A DNA stretch of 48,130 bases from an uncultured Clostridia bacterium. GTDB taxonomy: Bacteria; Bacillota; Clostridia; TANB77; CAG-508. Location: NCBI GenBank assembly GCA_948739805.1, contig CAPYID010000013.1:1-48130 (forward strand), in the 5' to 3' direction. The first letter of the stretch is position 1. Each line of letters opens with the position of its first letter. Below, in pieces: positions 35,971 through 44,200 of this stretch. Under the pieces are notes generated by a model that ran no database searches, was not told the origin of the DNA, and saw nothing but the letters and a program-made list of their open reading frames with translations. Made by a program: the position numbers and the translations under genes.

Positions 35971-36264
35971 TTTTTCTTTTTCAATCCTCTCTTCTCTTTT
36001 TTGTTTTTTTAATGTGCATGTAAAAAGAAAATGTGAGTTTTCCACATTGTTTTCCACATAAAACACAAGCTACGATGCATCACACCTTTACATCGCTTTT
36101 TTAATATTTAATTTTTCCGTTCAACAAACTTAAAATATTAAAAATCTCATCTTCTACCATTTCTGGCAATAGCTGTTTTCTATTATACTACCGTATATTA
36201 TTTTTGTCAAGCTGTTGATTTTATATACATTTTTGTGACTTTTTTGTGTTGTGTAAGAGCAGAT

Positions 36265-36294
36265 AAGACGCTATATCATAAGATACAGCGTCTT
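36265..36294. terminator. Stem-loop between rnj and the 36335 gene
   Basis: AAGACGCTATATC pairs (one mismatch) with GATACAGCGTCTT, and TTTATG follows on the plus strand. Most likely the end of the minus-strand 36335-36838 transcript. The rest of 36067-36334 shows nothing else; the rnj promoter must lie in it. Confidence 0.55.
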
Positions 36295-36334
36295 TTATGT
36301 ACCAGCAGATTTCAATGCAACCAGCTGGAAAGGA

Positions 36335-36838
36335 TTATTTCTTTTGTTCTTTTTTAGATTTTTCTTGTTCTTTTTGCTCCGCAAAGCTCTCCCAAAGTTT
36401 TGTCTCTATGAACACAGACAGGAGTACACAAAAGATCACAAGCATTATTAGCGTTTTTCTGAAAAATGGCAATGTACATATCATAAGTGCCGTTACCTCT
36501 ATCCGCCCTCTTGTTGACTTTTGGGTGAAAAGTAAAACGATCATTGACAAAAACATTGCCATCTTAATCGTAATAAAGATTTCGTGCCCTAAAAAGTCTA
36601 ACATTTTCTCTATGGTAGTTAAAAAGCAACAAGCTATAAGCCAACAAAAAACGCCGTTTATAATCTGCCATATGTTTGCTTTTGTAAATGTTAACAGTTT
36701 ATCTTTTGCTAATAGGAAAATTTCTTCTATCTTGCTTCTGAAATCTTCCATCCTACTTCTTTTGCGGAAGTTTATTATATTACTCCGCTCCGTAGTTTTT
36801 TCTCCTTTAAACTCTCTCCATCTTCCTTCTTCAATCAT
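36335..36838 (-). CDS. Foreign-looking membrane protein of unknown function
   Basis: This 167-residue protein has a polar N-terminus rich in Arg/Lys (EEGRWREFKGEK), then three or four hydrophobic segments (IINGVFCWLIACCFLTTI, ITIKMAMFLSMIVLLF, ALMICTLPF, LIMLVIFCVLLSVFI) and a charged tail (EQKEQEKSKKEQKK). AAGGAGAAAGG precedes the ATG. Base use is richer in G+C than its neighbours, and two in-frame CGG codons (in TTERS and RGRIE) are read as Arg. If CGG shifts +1 here, both would lead to a stop within four codons. Likely horizontally acquired; family not recognised. Confidence 0.55.
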   Translation of the reverse strand: MIEEGRWREFKGEKTTERSNIINFRKRSRMEDFRSKIEEIFLLAKDKLLTFTKANIWQIINGVFCWLIACCFLTTIEKMLDFLGHEIFITIKMAMFLSMIVLLFTQKSTRGRIEVTALMICTLPFFRKTLIMLVIFCVLLSVFIETKLWESFAEQKEQEKSKKEQKK

Positions 36839-36917
36839 ACACCTTTCTCCTTCCTTATACTAAAAGCTCTTGACTTTACCTTCTTTAATTATACTACTTT
36901 TTTTATAAAAAATCAAA

Positions 36918-37787
36918 TCATTTTCTTTTAAAGCCTTTTCCGAAGGCTTCTCTTGCATTAGATATTACTAAAAAGCAATTTGAATCTATTGTGCTTGCTA
37001 TTCTTTTTATCTTTGATACTTCTCTTCTTGAGGCTACACACCATAGCATTACTCTTTCTTCTTCATGATACATTCCTTTTGCATATATTCCTGTGCTTCC
37101 TCTTTCTACTTCTTCTCCAATTTGTTTTGCTATTTCTTCATATTTATTTGATACTATGAATATCATTTTTGTGAAATTTGTTCCTTCAAATATTATGTCT
37201 ATCATCACTCCTGATAGATATATTGCAATTGTTGAATATAAAGCAATTTCTATTTCTCTGAAAAAGATTGAATTTATTCCTACTACTATAAAATCTATTA
37301 ATATTATGATACTTCCTGTTTTAGCTGTTGGTTTAAATTTTGCAACTATATTTGCCAATAAGTCTGAGCCTCCTGTTGAAGCATTTGCCTTTAAAATTAT
37401 TGCTGTACCTATTCCTATTATTATTCCACCATAAATACTTGCAAGTAATCTATCTGTTGTTAATGGTGTAATTCCTTCGAATATATTTAAAAATAAAGAA
37501 AGTAAACCTGTTCCTATTATTGCTTTTACAAAAAATCTTTTCCCTAGTTTAAATAATGCTATTACAAATAATGGTATGTTTATTATTATCATTGATGTTC
37601 CCATTGGAAATTTAAATAAGTAATAAAGTATTGTGGTTATTCCTGTAAAACCTCCTGATGATAATTGATTTGGTAATAGGAAGAAATCTGTTCCTATGGC
37701 TAAAAATAACGAGCCTATTATTATTAATAACAATTCTTTTAACATTCTTCTGCCTATTATATAAATTTCTTTTGCTCTATATGTCAT
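36918..37787 (-). CDS. YitT-family membrane protein (DUF161/DUF2179)
   Basis: This 289-residue protein has five to six membrane segments (LLLIIIGSLFLAIGTDFFLLP, GGFTGITTILYYLF and others) with the family's glycine-rich ASTGGSDLLANIV. A C-terminal soluble DUF2179 domain follows (FIVSNKYEEIAKQIGEEVERGSTGI, SRREVSKIKRI). The family is widespread in Firmicutes; the transported molecule is not known. AGAGGAATA selects 37787; an open frame extends 55 codons further upstream through repeat sequence and is not used. Confidence 0.88.
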   Translation of the reverse strand: MTYRAKEIYIIGRRMLKELLLIIIGSLFLAIGTDFFLLPNQLSSGGFTGITTILYYLFKFPMGTSMIIINIPLFVIALFKLGKRFFVKAIIGTGLLSLFLNIFEGITPLTTDRLLASIYGGIIIGIGTAIILKANASTGGSDLLANIVAKFKPTAKTGSIIILIDFIVVGINSIFFREIEIALYSTIAIYLSGVMIDIIFEGTNFTKMIFIVSNKYEEIAKQIGEEVERGSTGIYAKGMYHEEERVMLWCVASRREVSKIKRIASTIDSNCFLVISNAREAFGKGFKRK

Positions 37788-37815
37788 AAATATTCCTCTT
37801 TTCGTGAATACTGAA

Positions 37816-37887
37816 GGGACACATTGCAATATGCCCGTTGAAATTATTAAAAAATTCCATACGGACACGTTGCAACGTGCCCCTACA
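37816..37887 (+). repeat. Two CCCTACA-family dyads in tandem
   Basis: Copy one (37816-37836, GGGACACATTGCAATATGCCC) lacks the tail. Copy two (37861-37887, ACGGACACGTTGCAACGTGC, then CCCTACA) is complete. They lie between yitT and the nested-palindrome element. Confidence 0.7.
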
Positions 37888-37936
37888 AATATATATTTTC
37901 CATTTTTAGGTAATTTATTCACATAAATTCTATTAG

Positions 37937-38054
37937 TTCGGAAAAGAAACAAGTAGTACTAGGCAATTTAAAATAAAAAGGCGGAGGCGTACTAGTGTAC
38001 GTTGAGCAATTTTTATTTTAAATTAACGACGTAATACGCCGTTTATTTTTCGAA
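37937..38054 (-). repeat. Nested-palindrome element, full form
   Basis: Outer arms TTCGGAAAAGAAAC / TTTATTTTTCGAA enclose a perfect 15-bp inner stem (AATTTAAAATAAAAA with TTTTTATTTTAAATT). The core between them is GGCGTACTAGTGTACGTTGA. The inner arm sequence is entirely different from that of the 33770 and 28655 copies, although the core is nearly the same. Confidence 0.75.
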
Positions 38055-38058
38055 TACA

Positions 38059-38928
38059 TTAATCCTCGTAGATTGTAAGAATCTTCATCTCTAACCTTCC
38101 AGGCTTAATCTCCTCATTAGGTATTACTTGTAATTCTACTGAATACAATTCTTTAAATTTATCTAAGTTCTCTTTTTCATATCCAATTACATTATTTACA
38201 TTAACTGGATGTACTTCAACTTTTACTTCTTTTACTTTACTATTATATTTTTTTATTCTACCTACAATACTATCATACCAGATACTGTCTTCTACTAGTT
38301 GAGGGAAATCTTTATGTGTTGGTCCTGCAATAACTTTGATTTCTCCTTTGTTTAAGTTTTCTTCATTTATATCTACTACTGTTATTTCTTTTATTTTCTT
38401 TTTGTTGAACATATAAATTATGTCTTTACATCTTTCTACTGCTTGTGTTAGTGTTAAAGGTTCATATTCTTTACTTCTATATGCTTGTGCTAAGTCTGTT
38501 CCTTCAATTACTAAAACCGGATATAGTCTTATTACTTTTGGTCTAAATTTCATTAAGAATTTTGCACTTTCAATTTCATCTATTTTATTGCTGTCTGGAA
38601 ATCCTATCATTATTTCATAACCTAAATTCAGCCTGTTCCTTTTTATTAATTTTGATGCTTTTTTTATGTCTTCTAAGCCAAAGTTTGCATTATATTTTTT
38701 TAGTATAAAACTATTTGCTATTTTTACTTCTAATTCTACTGTTATTACATTATATTGTTTAAGCATAGTTAAAAATTCTTTTGTTATCATTGTTGGCTCT
38801 ACTGATATATGTAATTTTTCTAATCTTTTATTTTTCATTTTTTCGTTTTCTTCTCTTAAATAACTTCTTATGTCACTTTTTTCTATATTTGATAGACTTC
38901 CAGCGTAGTATTGTGTATAGTTTTTCAT
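38059..38928 (-). CDS. Elp3-like radical-SAM-fold protein lacking the Fe-S cysteines
   Basis: This 289-residue homologue of the small Elp3/COG1243-type radical SAM proteins usually found next to rnc has recognisable parts: YYAGSLSNIEKSDIRSYL (equivalent to the GGSFTG region), LHISVEPTMITKEFL, KLIKRNRLNLGYEIMIGFP, VIRLYPVLVIEGTDLA and VIAGPTHKDFPQLVE. The ~60 residues that normally precede this, with the CxxxCxxC cluster motif, are absent. AGGAAGG directly before ATG and the rnc stop 77 bp upstream leave no room for them. Only one Cys remains, elsewhere. Either it is a degenerate, non-radical paralogue or a decaying gene; the long intact frame favours a retained non-catalytic role. Confidence 0.7.
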   Translation of the reverse strand: MKNYTQYYAGSLSNIEKSDIRSYLREENEKMKNKRLEKLHISVEPTMITKEFLTMLKQYNVITVELEVKIANSFILKKYNANFGLEDIKKASKLIKRNRLNLGYEIMIGFPDSNKIDEIESAKFLMKFRPKVIRLYPVLVIEGTDLAQAYRSKEYEPLTLTQAVERCKDIIYMFNKKKIKEITVVDINEENLNKGEIKVIAGPTHKDFPQLVEDSIWYDSIVGRIKKYNSKVKEVKVEVHPVNVNNVIGYEKENLDKFKELYSVELQVIPNEEIKPGRLEMKILTIYED

Positions 38929-39004
38929 TTTTTATTCCATTCCTTCCTATCTCATTACTTTGTTTTTTTATTATATGACTTTTATTATTCTTTTGCATTT
39001 TATA

Positions 39005-39679
39005 TTACATCTTTGATTCTAAAGCATATTGAGCAGCTTGCATTTCGGCTTCTTTTTTACTTTTTCCTTTACCTTTTGCCAATATTTTTCCATCACATGA
39101 TACTTGTGCTTCAAATCTTTTATCATGGTCTGGTCCTGTTTCTTTTATTATTTCATATACTATTTTTACATTTCCATGCTCTTGTAATTTTTCTTGTAAT
39201 ACTGTTTTATAGTCTTTTACGCCAACATGTTGTGTTGCTTGTCCTATCGCCTCTTTTAGATTTTCTATTATAAATTTTTTGGAATTTTCAATTCCCCCAT
39301 CTATACACATAGCAGCAATTACTGCCTCAACACTGTCTGCTAATATTGCTTTTAGTTTTGTTCTTTCATTGTTTTTTTCACTTTTTCCTAAAAGTAGAAA
39401 GTCAATAAAGTTGTGTTTTATTGCTACTTCATAAAGGCTTTCTTCACATACTACAGTTGCTCTTACTTTTGTCATTTCTCCTTCTTTTAGCTTTATATAA
39501 TTATTATAAATATATTCACTAGATATATATTCTAAGATACTGTCTCCAAAGAATTCTAATTTTTCATTACTTTGAACATTTTTTGTGTTTGCATAAGATG
39601 TATGTGTAAGTGCTTGTTCTAATAGCTTTTTGTCTTTAAATTCATATCCTATGCTTTTTTCTAATATTGTAAAGTCCAT
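39005..39679 (-). CDS. rnc: Ribonuclease III
   Basis: This double-strand-specific endoribonuclease acts in rRNA processing and mRNA turnover. The 224 residues carry the RNase III signature NEKLEFFGDSILEYISSEYIY with the metal-binding acidic residues, LKAILADSVEAVIAA, and a C-terminal dsRNA-binding domain (DYKTVLQEKLQEHG, GKGKSKKEAEMQAAQYAL). The start at 39679 (MDFTILE) has AGAAAGGA at good spacing; a Met four codons upstream is too close. Confidence 0.95.
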   Translation of the reverse strand: MDFTILEKSIGYEFKDKKLLEQALTHTSYANTKNVQSNEKLEFFGDSILEYISSEYIYNNYIKLKEGEMTKVRATVVCEESLYEVAIKHNFIDFLLLGKSEKNNERTKLKAILADSVEAVIAAMCIDGGIENSKKFIIENLKEAIGQATQHVGVKDYKTVLQEKLQEHGNVKIVYEIIKETGPDHDKRFEAQVSCDGKILAKGKGKSKKEAEMQAAQYALESKM

Positions 39680-39712
39680 TTTTAATGTCATTCCTTTCTA
39701 AGGCTCAAGCCT

Positions 39713-39745
39713 AGGTTGGAAAATTTTGCAATTATTTTTCAACCT
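39713..39745 (-). repeat. Mini hairpin related to the nested-palindrome family
   Basis: AGGTTGGAAAA and TTTTTCAACCT arms flank TTTTGCAATTA. The arms match the outer arm of the 33770 element. It sits upstream of the rnc start. The rest of 39746-39940 is AT-rich and holds no gene; it must contain the promoter of the next plus-strand gene. Confidence 0.45.
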
Positions 39746-39946
39746 TCAATCCTCTTTATAGAGCTATTATATACTGTAACATTTAAAAAATCAATATTAT
39801 ATAAAAAAATTCTTGCTTATCCAAATAACCTTTTCCATTTATTTACATTGTTTTTGTCTTCTTTTTATGTTAATCTATATTTATAAAGAAGTGAATTTTA
39901 TTTTTTATAACATAAATATATTTATTTTTGAAAGGATTGTGTTTCT

Positions 39947-40198
39947 ATGAAGGATAAGGTGTCTAATTTGTTTAATTCAATGGATGAGAAGATTAAAAAA
40001 ATTATGAAAGAAGGACTCATGTTTTGCTTTGTATTAGCAATTATATCAAGTTTGTTTTTACTTACATATGACTTATTTTATGGTTCTATTACTCTTTATT
40101 ACATAGGTTTTTATATATTAAAAAATAGTATCCTTTTTGCTTGTACTTTTTTTGCCTTTGGGATTGGGTTTAATAGAATAAAAAAGGAAATGGAATAA
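39947..40198 (+). CDS. Small two-helix membrane protein, unknown
   Basis: This 83-residue protein has an amphipathic charged start (NSMDEKIKKIMKEG), two hydrophobic helices (LMFCFVLAIISSLFLLTY and ILKNSILFACTFFAFGIG) and a basic end (NRIKKEME). GAAAGGA lies upstream. Small proteins of this plan are common near rnc/gat regions in low-GC clostridia, but I assign no function. It runs opposite to all neighbours. Confidence 0.6.
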   Translation: MKDKVSNLFNSMDEKIKKIMKEGLMFCFVLAIISSLFLLTYDLFYGSITLYYIGFYILKNSILFACTFFAFGIGFNRIKKEME

Positions 40199-40213
40199 AT
40201 GAAAATCAAATTT

Positions 40214-40239
40214 ACGGACGCCCAAAGGGCGCCCCTACA
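40214..40239 (+). repeat. CCCTACA-tailed dyad repeat
   Basis: ACGGACGCCCAAAGGGCGCC followed by CCTACA. It lies between the convergent ends of the small membrane protein gene and gatB and could act as a shared terminator. Confidence 0.75.
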
Positions 40240-40282
40240 TCTTTATTATTTAAAGTTTGTGAATTATAACTCTCATTTTTCT

Positions 40283-41719
40283 TTATTTTAATTCGTCTTT
40301 AAACATCTGATTTAGCATTTGTGGATTTGCTTTTCCTTTTGTTTCTTTCATTGCTTGACCTACTAAAAATCCTAATGCTTTTTCTTTTCCTGCTTTATAG
40401 TCTGCAACAGATTGAGGATTTGCTTCTAATATTTTTATTACTACTTCTTTTATTGCTCCTTCATCTGAAATTTGTATCCAGCCATTTTCTTTTATTATGT
40501 TTTCTGGTTTTTTTGCCTCATCAAACATTTTGTCTAATACTTTTTTTGCTATTGCACTACTAATTGTACCATTTTCTATTAGGCTTATTAATTCTGCTAA
40601 ATCAGCTCCAGAGAATTTAATGTCTGATGGCTCTAGTTCTCTTTCGTTTAGTATTCTTGATATGTCTGACATTATCCAGTTACATACTGCTTTTGGATTA
40701 TTAGAAATTTTTACTGCTTCTTCAAATAAGTTTGATAAATATTTTGAGGCTGTTAATCCATCTGCTTCTTTTTCTGTTAGTTTATATTCTTCTAAGTATC
40801 TTTTCTTTCTACTTTCTGGTAGTTCTGGCAAATTGTTTTTTATGTTTTCAATATATTCTTCTGAAAGCTTTATTGCTACTAAGTCTGGGTCTGGGAAATA
40901 TCTATAGTCTTGTGCATCTTCTTTGTCCCTCATAGAAAATGTTCTTCCTGATACATCATCCCATCTTAATGTTTCTTGTTCTATTTTTTCTCCATTTTCA
41001 AGTACTTCTATTTGACGTTGCCTTTCATATTCAATTGCTCTTACTATACTTCTAAAAGAATTCATGTTTTTCATTTCTGTTCTTGTTCCAAATTCTTTTT
41101 GACCTTTTTTTCTTACAGATACATTTACATCTGCTCTAAATGAACCTTCTTGCATTTTACAGTCTGATACTTCTATATATTCAAGCATTGCCTTTAATTT
41201 TTTTAAGTATGCATCTACTTCTTTCGAACTTCTTAAATCTGGTTCTGAGACAATTTCTATAAGTGGTACTCCTGCTCTGTTTAAGTCTACTAAACTTCCC
41301 CCACCAAAATCATCATGGTTTAGTTTTCCTGCATCTTCTTCTATATGAATTCTTGTGATTCCTATCTTCTTTTTTTCTCCATCTACTGTTATCTCTATGT
41401 TTCCTTTTTTACATAATGGTCTATCATATTGTGATATTTGATATGCTTTTGGCAAGTCTGGATAAAAATAGTTTTTTCTATCATTTTTACTGTTTCTTTC
41501 TATTTCACAGTTTGTTGTTATCCCTGCTTTTACGGCATATTCTACTACTTTTTCGTTTAATACTGGTAAAGTTCCTGGCATTGCCATGCATATTGGGCAT
41601 ACTTGTGTGTTTGGCTCTGCTCCAAATTTTGTTGGACATTTACAGAATATTTTTGTTTTTGTTGATAACTCTGCATGTACTTCTAGTCCTATGACTGTTT
41701 CATATTCTTCTATGGACAT
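40283..41719 (-). CDS. gatB: Asp/Glu-tRNA amidotransferase subunit B
   Basis: GatB binds misacylated Asp-tRNA-Asn or Glu-tRNA-Gln and activates it for amidation in the GatCAB complex. The 478 residues begin YETVIGLEVHAELSTKTKIFC. The Cys pair CPICMAMPGTLPVLN, the RIHIEEDAGKL region and a C-terminal tRNA-binding YqeY-like tail (VGQAMKETKGKANPQMLN) are all present. AAAGGAATGATAATAAT precedes the ATG at 41719. It is last in the gatC-gatA-gatB order. Confidence 0.96.
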   Translation of the reverse strand: MSIEEYETVIGLEVHAELSTKTKIFCKCPTKFGAEPNTQVCPICMAMPGTLPVLNEKVVEYAVKAGITTNCEIERNSKNDRKNYFYPDLPKAYQISQYDRPLCKKGNIEITVDGEKKKIGITRIHIEEDAGKLNHDDFGGGSLVDLNRAGVPLIEIVSEPDLRSSKEVDAYLKKLKAMLEYIEVSDCKMQEGSFRADVNVSVRKKGQKEFGTRTEMKNMNSFRSIVRAIEYERQRQIEVLENGEKIEQETLRWDDVSGRTFSMRDKEDAQDYRYFPDPDLVAIKLSEEYIENIKNNLPELPESRKKRYLEEYKLTEKEADGLTASKYLSNLFEEAVKISNNPKAVCNWIMSDISRILNERELEPSDIKFSGADLAELISLIENGTISSAIAKKVLDKMFDEAKKPENIIKENGWIQISDEGAIKEVVIKILEANPQSVADYKAGKEKALGFLVGQAMKETKGKANPQMLNQMFKDELK

Positions 41720-41802
41720 ATTATTATCATTCCTTTCTTTATAATACACCAAATTGGTTAGAAATTGCTAATCTAGCATTATATTTTTAGTTTTATTTCA
41801 TT

Positions 41803-41828
41803 GGGCGGACACAGGACCCGCCCCTACA
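41803..41828 (+). repeat. CCCTACA-tailed dyad repeat
   Basis: GGGCGGACACAGGACCCGCC followed by CCTACA, in the gatB-gatA gap. A further decayed tail (CCCCCTACA) lies at ~41898-41906. Confidence 0.65.
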
Positions 41829-41927
41829 GCATTTACTACATTTATGATTTTTTTTGATTTTTAATTTATGTTATTTCAATGGTTATACGCAATATCCCCC
41901 TACATTTGTCATAATTATTTTTTAACT

Positions 41928-43397
41928 CTATTTCTTAAATGTTGGTTTATACCTTTCGCTAAATTTTGTAGCTTGCTCATAAGTATATCCTGCATTTAAT
42001 AATGTTTCTTCATCAAAACGTTTTCCTATTAATTGCATTCCTACTGGCATTCCCTTGCTATCTACACCACATGGCATAGATAGTCCTGGAAGACCTGCTA
42101 TGTTTACTGATACTGTACATATATCTGATAAATACATTTCTAGTGGATTATCTGATTTTTCTCCGATTTTGAATGCTGTAGTTGGAGCTGTTGGCGTTAA
42201 TATTATATCATGATTTTCAAAGACTTCATCAAATCTACTTTTTACTAATGTTCTAACTTGTTGTGCCTTTTTATAGTATGCATCATAATATCCTGAGCTT
42301 AATACATATGTGCCAAGTATTATTCTTCTTTTTACTTCATCTCCAAATCCTTCGCTTCTTGAGTTGATATAAATGTCTCTTAAATTATTAAATTTTTGGC
42401 TTCTATATCCATATCTGATTCCATCAAATCTGCCTAAGTTTGAACTTGCTTCTGCACATGCAATAATGTAATATGTCGCTAGTGCATAATTTGCTATATC
42501 TAATGATACCTCTTCTATAATTGCTCCTAATTCCTTGTATTTTTCTATAGCTTTTTCTATATTTTCTTTTACTTCTTTGTTTATTCCATCTCCAAAGAAT
42601 TCTTTTGGAACTGCTATTTTTAGCCCTTTCACATCATTTTTTAATGCTTTTGTATAGTCTTTTTTTTCTCTCTTTGCTGATGTTGTATCTTTGTCATCAT
42701 GTCCTGCTATTACATTTAATAAAATTGATGTGTCTTTTACATCTTTTGTGAATGTTCCTATTTGGTCTAATGATGATGCATATGCAATTAGCCCATATCT
42801 TGAAACTAGTCCATATGTAGGTTTTAATCCTACAATTCCACAACACCCTGCTGGTTGACGAATACTGCCTCCTGTATCTGAACCTAAAGCCCATGGTACC
42901 ATGTCTGATGCAACTGCTGCTGCTGAACCTCCTGATGAACCTCCCGGTACTCTACTTAAGTCCCATGGATTTTTAGTTTTCTTGAAATATGAAGTTTCTG
43001 TTGAACTTCCCATTGCAAATTCATCCATGTTTGTTTTTCCAAGGTTTATCATATTTTTATCATTTATTTTTTCTATTACTGTTGCATTATATGGTGCAAC
43101 AAAGTTTTCTAGCATTTTAGATGCACATGTAGTTTTTACTCCATTTATACATATATTATCTTTTATTCCTATTGGAATTCCTGCTAATTCTCCTTTTATT
43201 TCCCCTTTGTTTATTTTTTCTTCAATGTTTTTTGCTTTTTCTAATGCTTCATCTGTTGTTAGTGTAATAAAGGCTTGTACATCTTTTTCTTTTTCATTTA
43301 TTCTATCTATATATGCTTTATTTATTTCTGTTATTGTAAGTTCTTTGTTTTTTATCTTTTCTTGCAGTTCGTGAACTGTTAATTCTGTAATATCCAT
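41928..43397 (-). CDS. gatA: Asp/Glu-tRNA amidotransferase subunit A
   Basis: GatA is the amidase-signature subunit that frees ammonia from glutamine or asparagine. In 489 residues the catalytic Ser-cisSer-Lys triad is visible: Lys in GIPIGIKDNI, the serines in VPGGSSGGSAAAVASDMVPWALGSDTGGSIRQP. CGIVGLKPTYGLVSRYG follows. AGAAAGGAATGATAATAAAA lies upstream of the ATG. It follows gatC with a ~300-bp gap filled by two repeats, an unusually wide spacing for this operon. Confidence 0.96.
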   Translation of the reverse strand: MDITELTVHELQEKIKNKELTITEINKAYIDRINEKEKDVQAFITLTTDEALEKAKNIEEKINKGEIKGELAGIPIGIKDNICINGVKTTCASKMLENFVAPYNATVIEKINDKNMINLGKTNMDEFAMGSSTETSYFKKTKNPWDLSRVPGGSSGGSAAAVASDMVPWALGSDTGGSIRQPAGCCGIVGLKPTYGLVSRYGLIAYASSLDQIGTFTKDVKDTSILLNVIAGHDDKDTTSAKREKKDYTKALKNDVKGLKIAVPKEFFGDGINKEVKENIEKAIEKYKELGAIIEEVSLDIANYALATYYIIACAEASSNLGRFDGIRYGYRSQKFNNLRDIYINSRSEGFGDEVKRRIILGTYVLSSGYYDAYYKKAQQVRTLVKSRFDEVFENHDIILTPTAPTTAFKIGEKSDNPLEMYLSDICTVSVNIAGLPGLSMPCGVDSKGMPVGMQLIGKRFDEETLLNAGYTYEQATKFSERYKPTFKK

Positions 43398-43454
43398 TTT
43401 TTATTATCATTCCTTTCTCATGATATCTTCTACAATAGGTAATTAATAATTAAT

Positions 43455-43580
43455 CAATTCGAAAAATTATTTAAATGAGATTGAGATTAGAAAATGTTTT
43501 AAATTCATTTATAGGGAATCTCGAACGTGATGAGAGGGCGCTGTAAATGAATTTATTACATTTTCTGTGAAATCGAATTG
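43455..43580 (-). repeat. Nested-palindrome element, variant core
   Basis: Outer arms CAATTCGA / TCGAATTG, middle arms AGAAAATGT / ACATTTTCT and inner arms TAAATTCATTTA / TAAATGAATTTA form a long interrupted hairpin around GGAATCTCGAACGTGATGAG. The layout and length match the three full elements elsewhere, but the core differs. It separates gatC from gatA. Confidence 0.6.
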
Positions 43581-43644
43581 TATAATTTTGAGAATTTATT
43601 AATTCATTAATTATCTATTATATCTTTTATTTTTTAACAATTAC

Positions 43645-43673
43645 TGGGCGGACGCTCAAAGGGCGACCCTACA
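43645..43673 (+). repeat. CCCTACA-tailed dyad repeat
   Basis: TGGGCGGACGCTCAAAGGGC followed by GACCCTACA, directly joined to the hairpin at 43674. Confidence 0.65.
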
Positions 43674-43710
43674 GTAGTACAATAATTGACTATGTCAATT
43701 ATTGTACTAC
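43674..43710. terminator. Perfect 17-bp hairpin overlapping the gatC stop
   Basis: GTAGTACAATAATTGAC (43674-43690) and GTCAATTATTGTACTAC (43694-43710) are perfect inverted repeats around TAT. The right arm contains the last gatC codons and stop (43699). No T-run follows on the minus strand, so it may protect or attenuate the message between gatC and gatA instead of ending it. Confidence 0.55.
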
Positions 43711-43986
43711 TTTTGGTACTCTAATCATATCATCCTGTTCCTCTGGGAAATTCTTAATCATACCTTCTATATTTCCAAATCTATCTATCTCATCTTTTCT
43801 AAAAACATTATAAGAATCTCTTTCTCCTATTGTTTCTTTTAGACCTTCTACATCTACTTTATTTACTAAATTTGCATAATTTAATATATCTTGTAGATTT
43901 AATAGATATTTTTCTATTTCATTATCCTGTAATTTTAATCTTGCTAAATTTGCAATATGCAATAGTTCTTCTTTTTTTACCTCCAT
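43699..43986 (-). CDS. gatC: Asp/Glu-tRNA amidotransferase subunit C
   Basis: GatC wraps around and stabilises GatA-GatB. The 95 residues are typical: ELLHIANLARLKLQDNEIEKY, LQDILNYANLVNKVDVEGL, YNVFRKDEIDRFG and a C-terminal IRVPKVV. AGAAAGGAAG lies upstream. It is first in gatC-gatA-gatB, downstream of aspS. Confidence 0.94.
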   Translation of the reverse strand: MEVKKEELLHIANLARLKLQDNEIEKYLLNLQDILNYANLVNKVDVEGLKETIGERDSYNVFRKDEIDRFGNIEGMIKNFPEEQDDMIRVPKVVQ

Positions 43987-44125
43987 TAAAATCTTCCTTT
44001 CTCTTTTATTAATGTTATCATTATATACTTTTTTTGGTATAATATCAATGTTTTATTAATTATTTATCTTAAGCAATCCCTTAGAAGAATGGTCACGGTG
44101 CTACCTAATCCCCTACATTTTTAAT

Positions 44126-44200
44126 GAATAGTGAATAGTGAATGGTGAATAGTTAATAATTATTCATTCTTCACTATTCATTATTAACTATTCATTATTT
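44126..44200. repeat. GAATAGT microrepeat with inverted copy
   Basis: Copies of GAATAGTGAATAGTGAATGG are followed by an inverted set (TTCACTATTCATTATTAACT), making a long imperfect hairpin in the 200-bp gatC-aspS gap. A decayed CCCTACA tail lies just before it at ~44112. Simple-sequence origin is likely. It may double as the aspS terminator, since it abuts the aspS stop. Confidence 0.55.

Noticed and set aside
37788..37952. Longer YitT N-terminus
   Set aside because: The extra 55 codons run through two dyad repeats and lack a ribosome site; AGAGGA precedes the Met at 37787.
44126..44200. CRISPR-like array
   Set aside because: Units are 7-8 bp with no spacers and an inverted copy follows; this is a simple-sequence hairpin. 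No CRISPR repeats or cas genes were seen anywhere.
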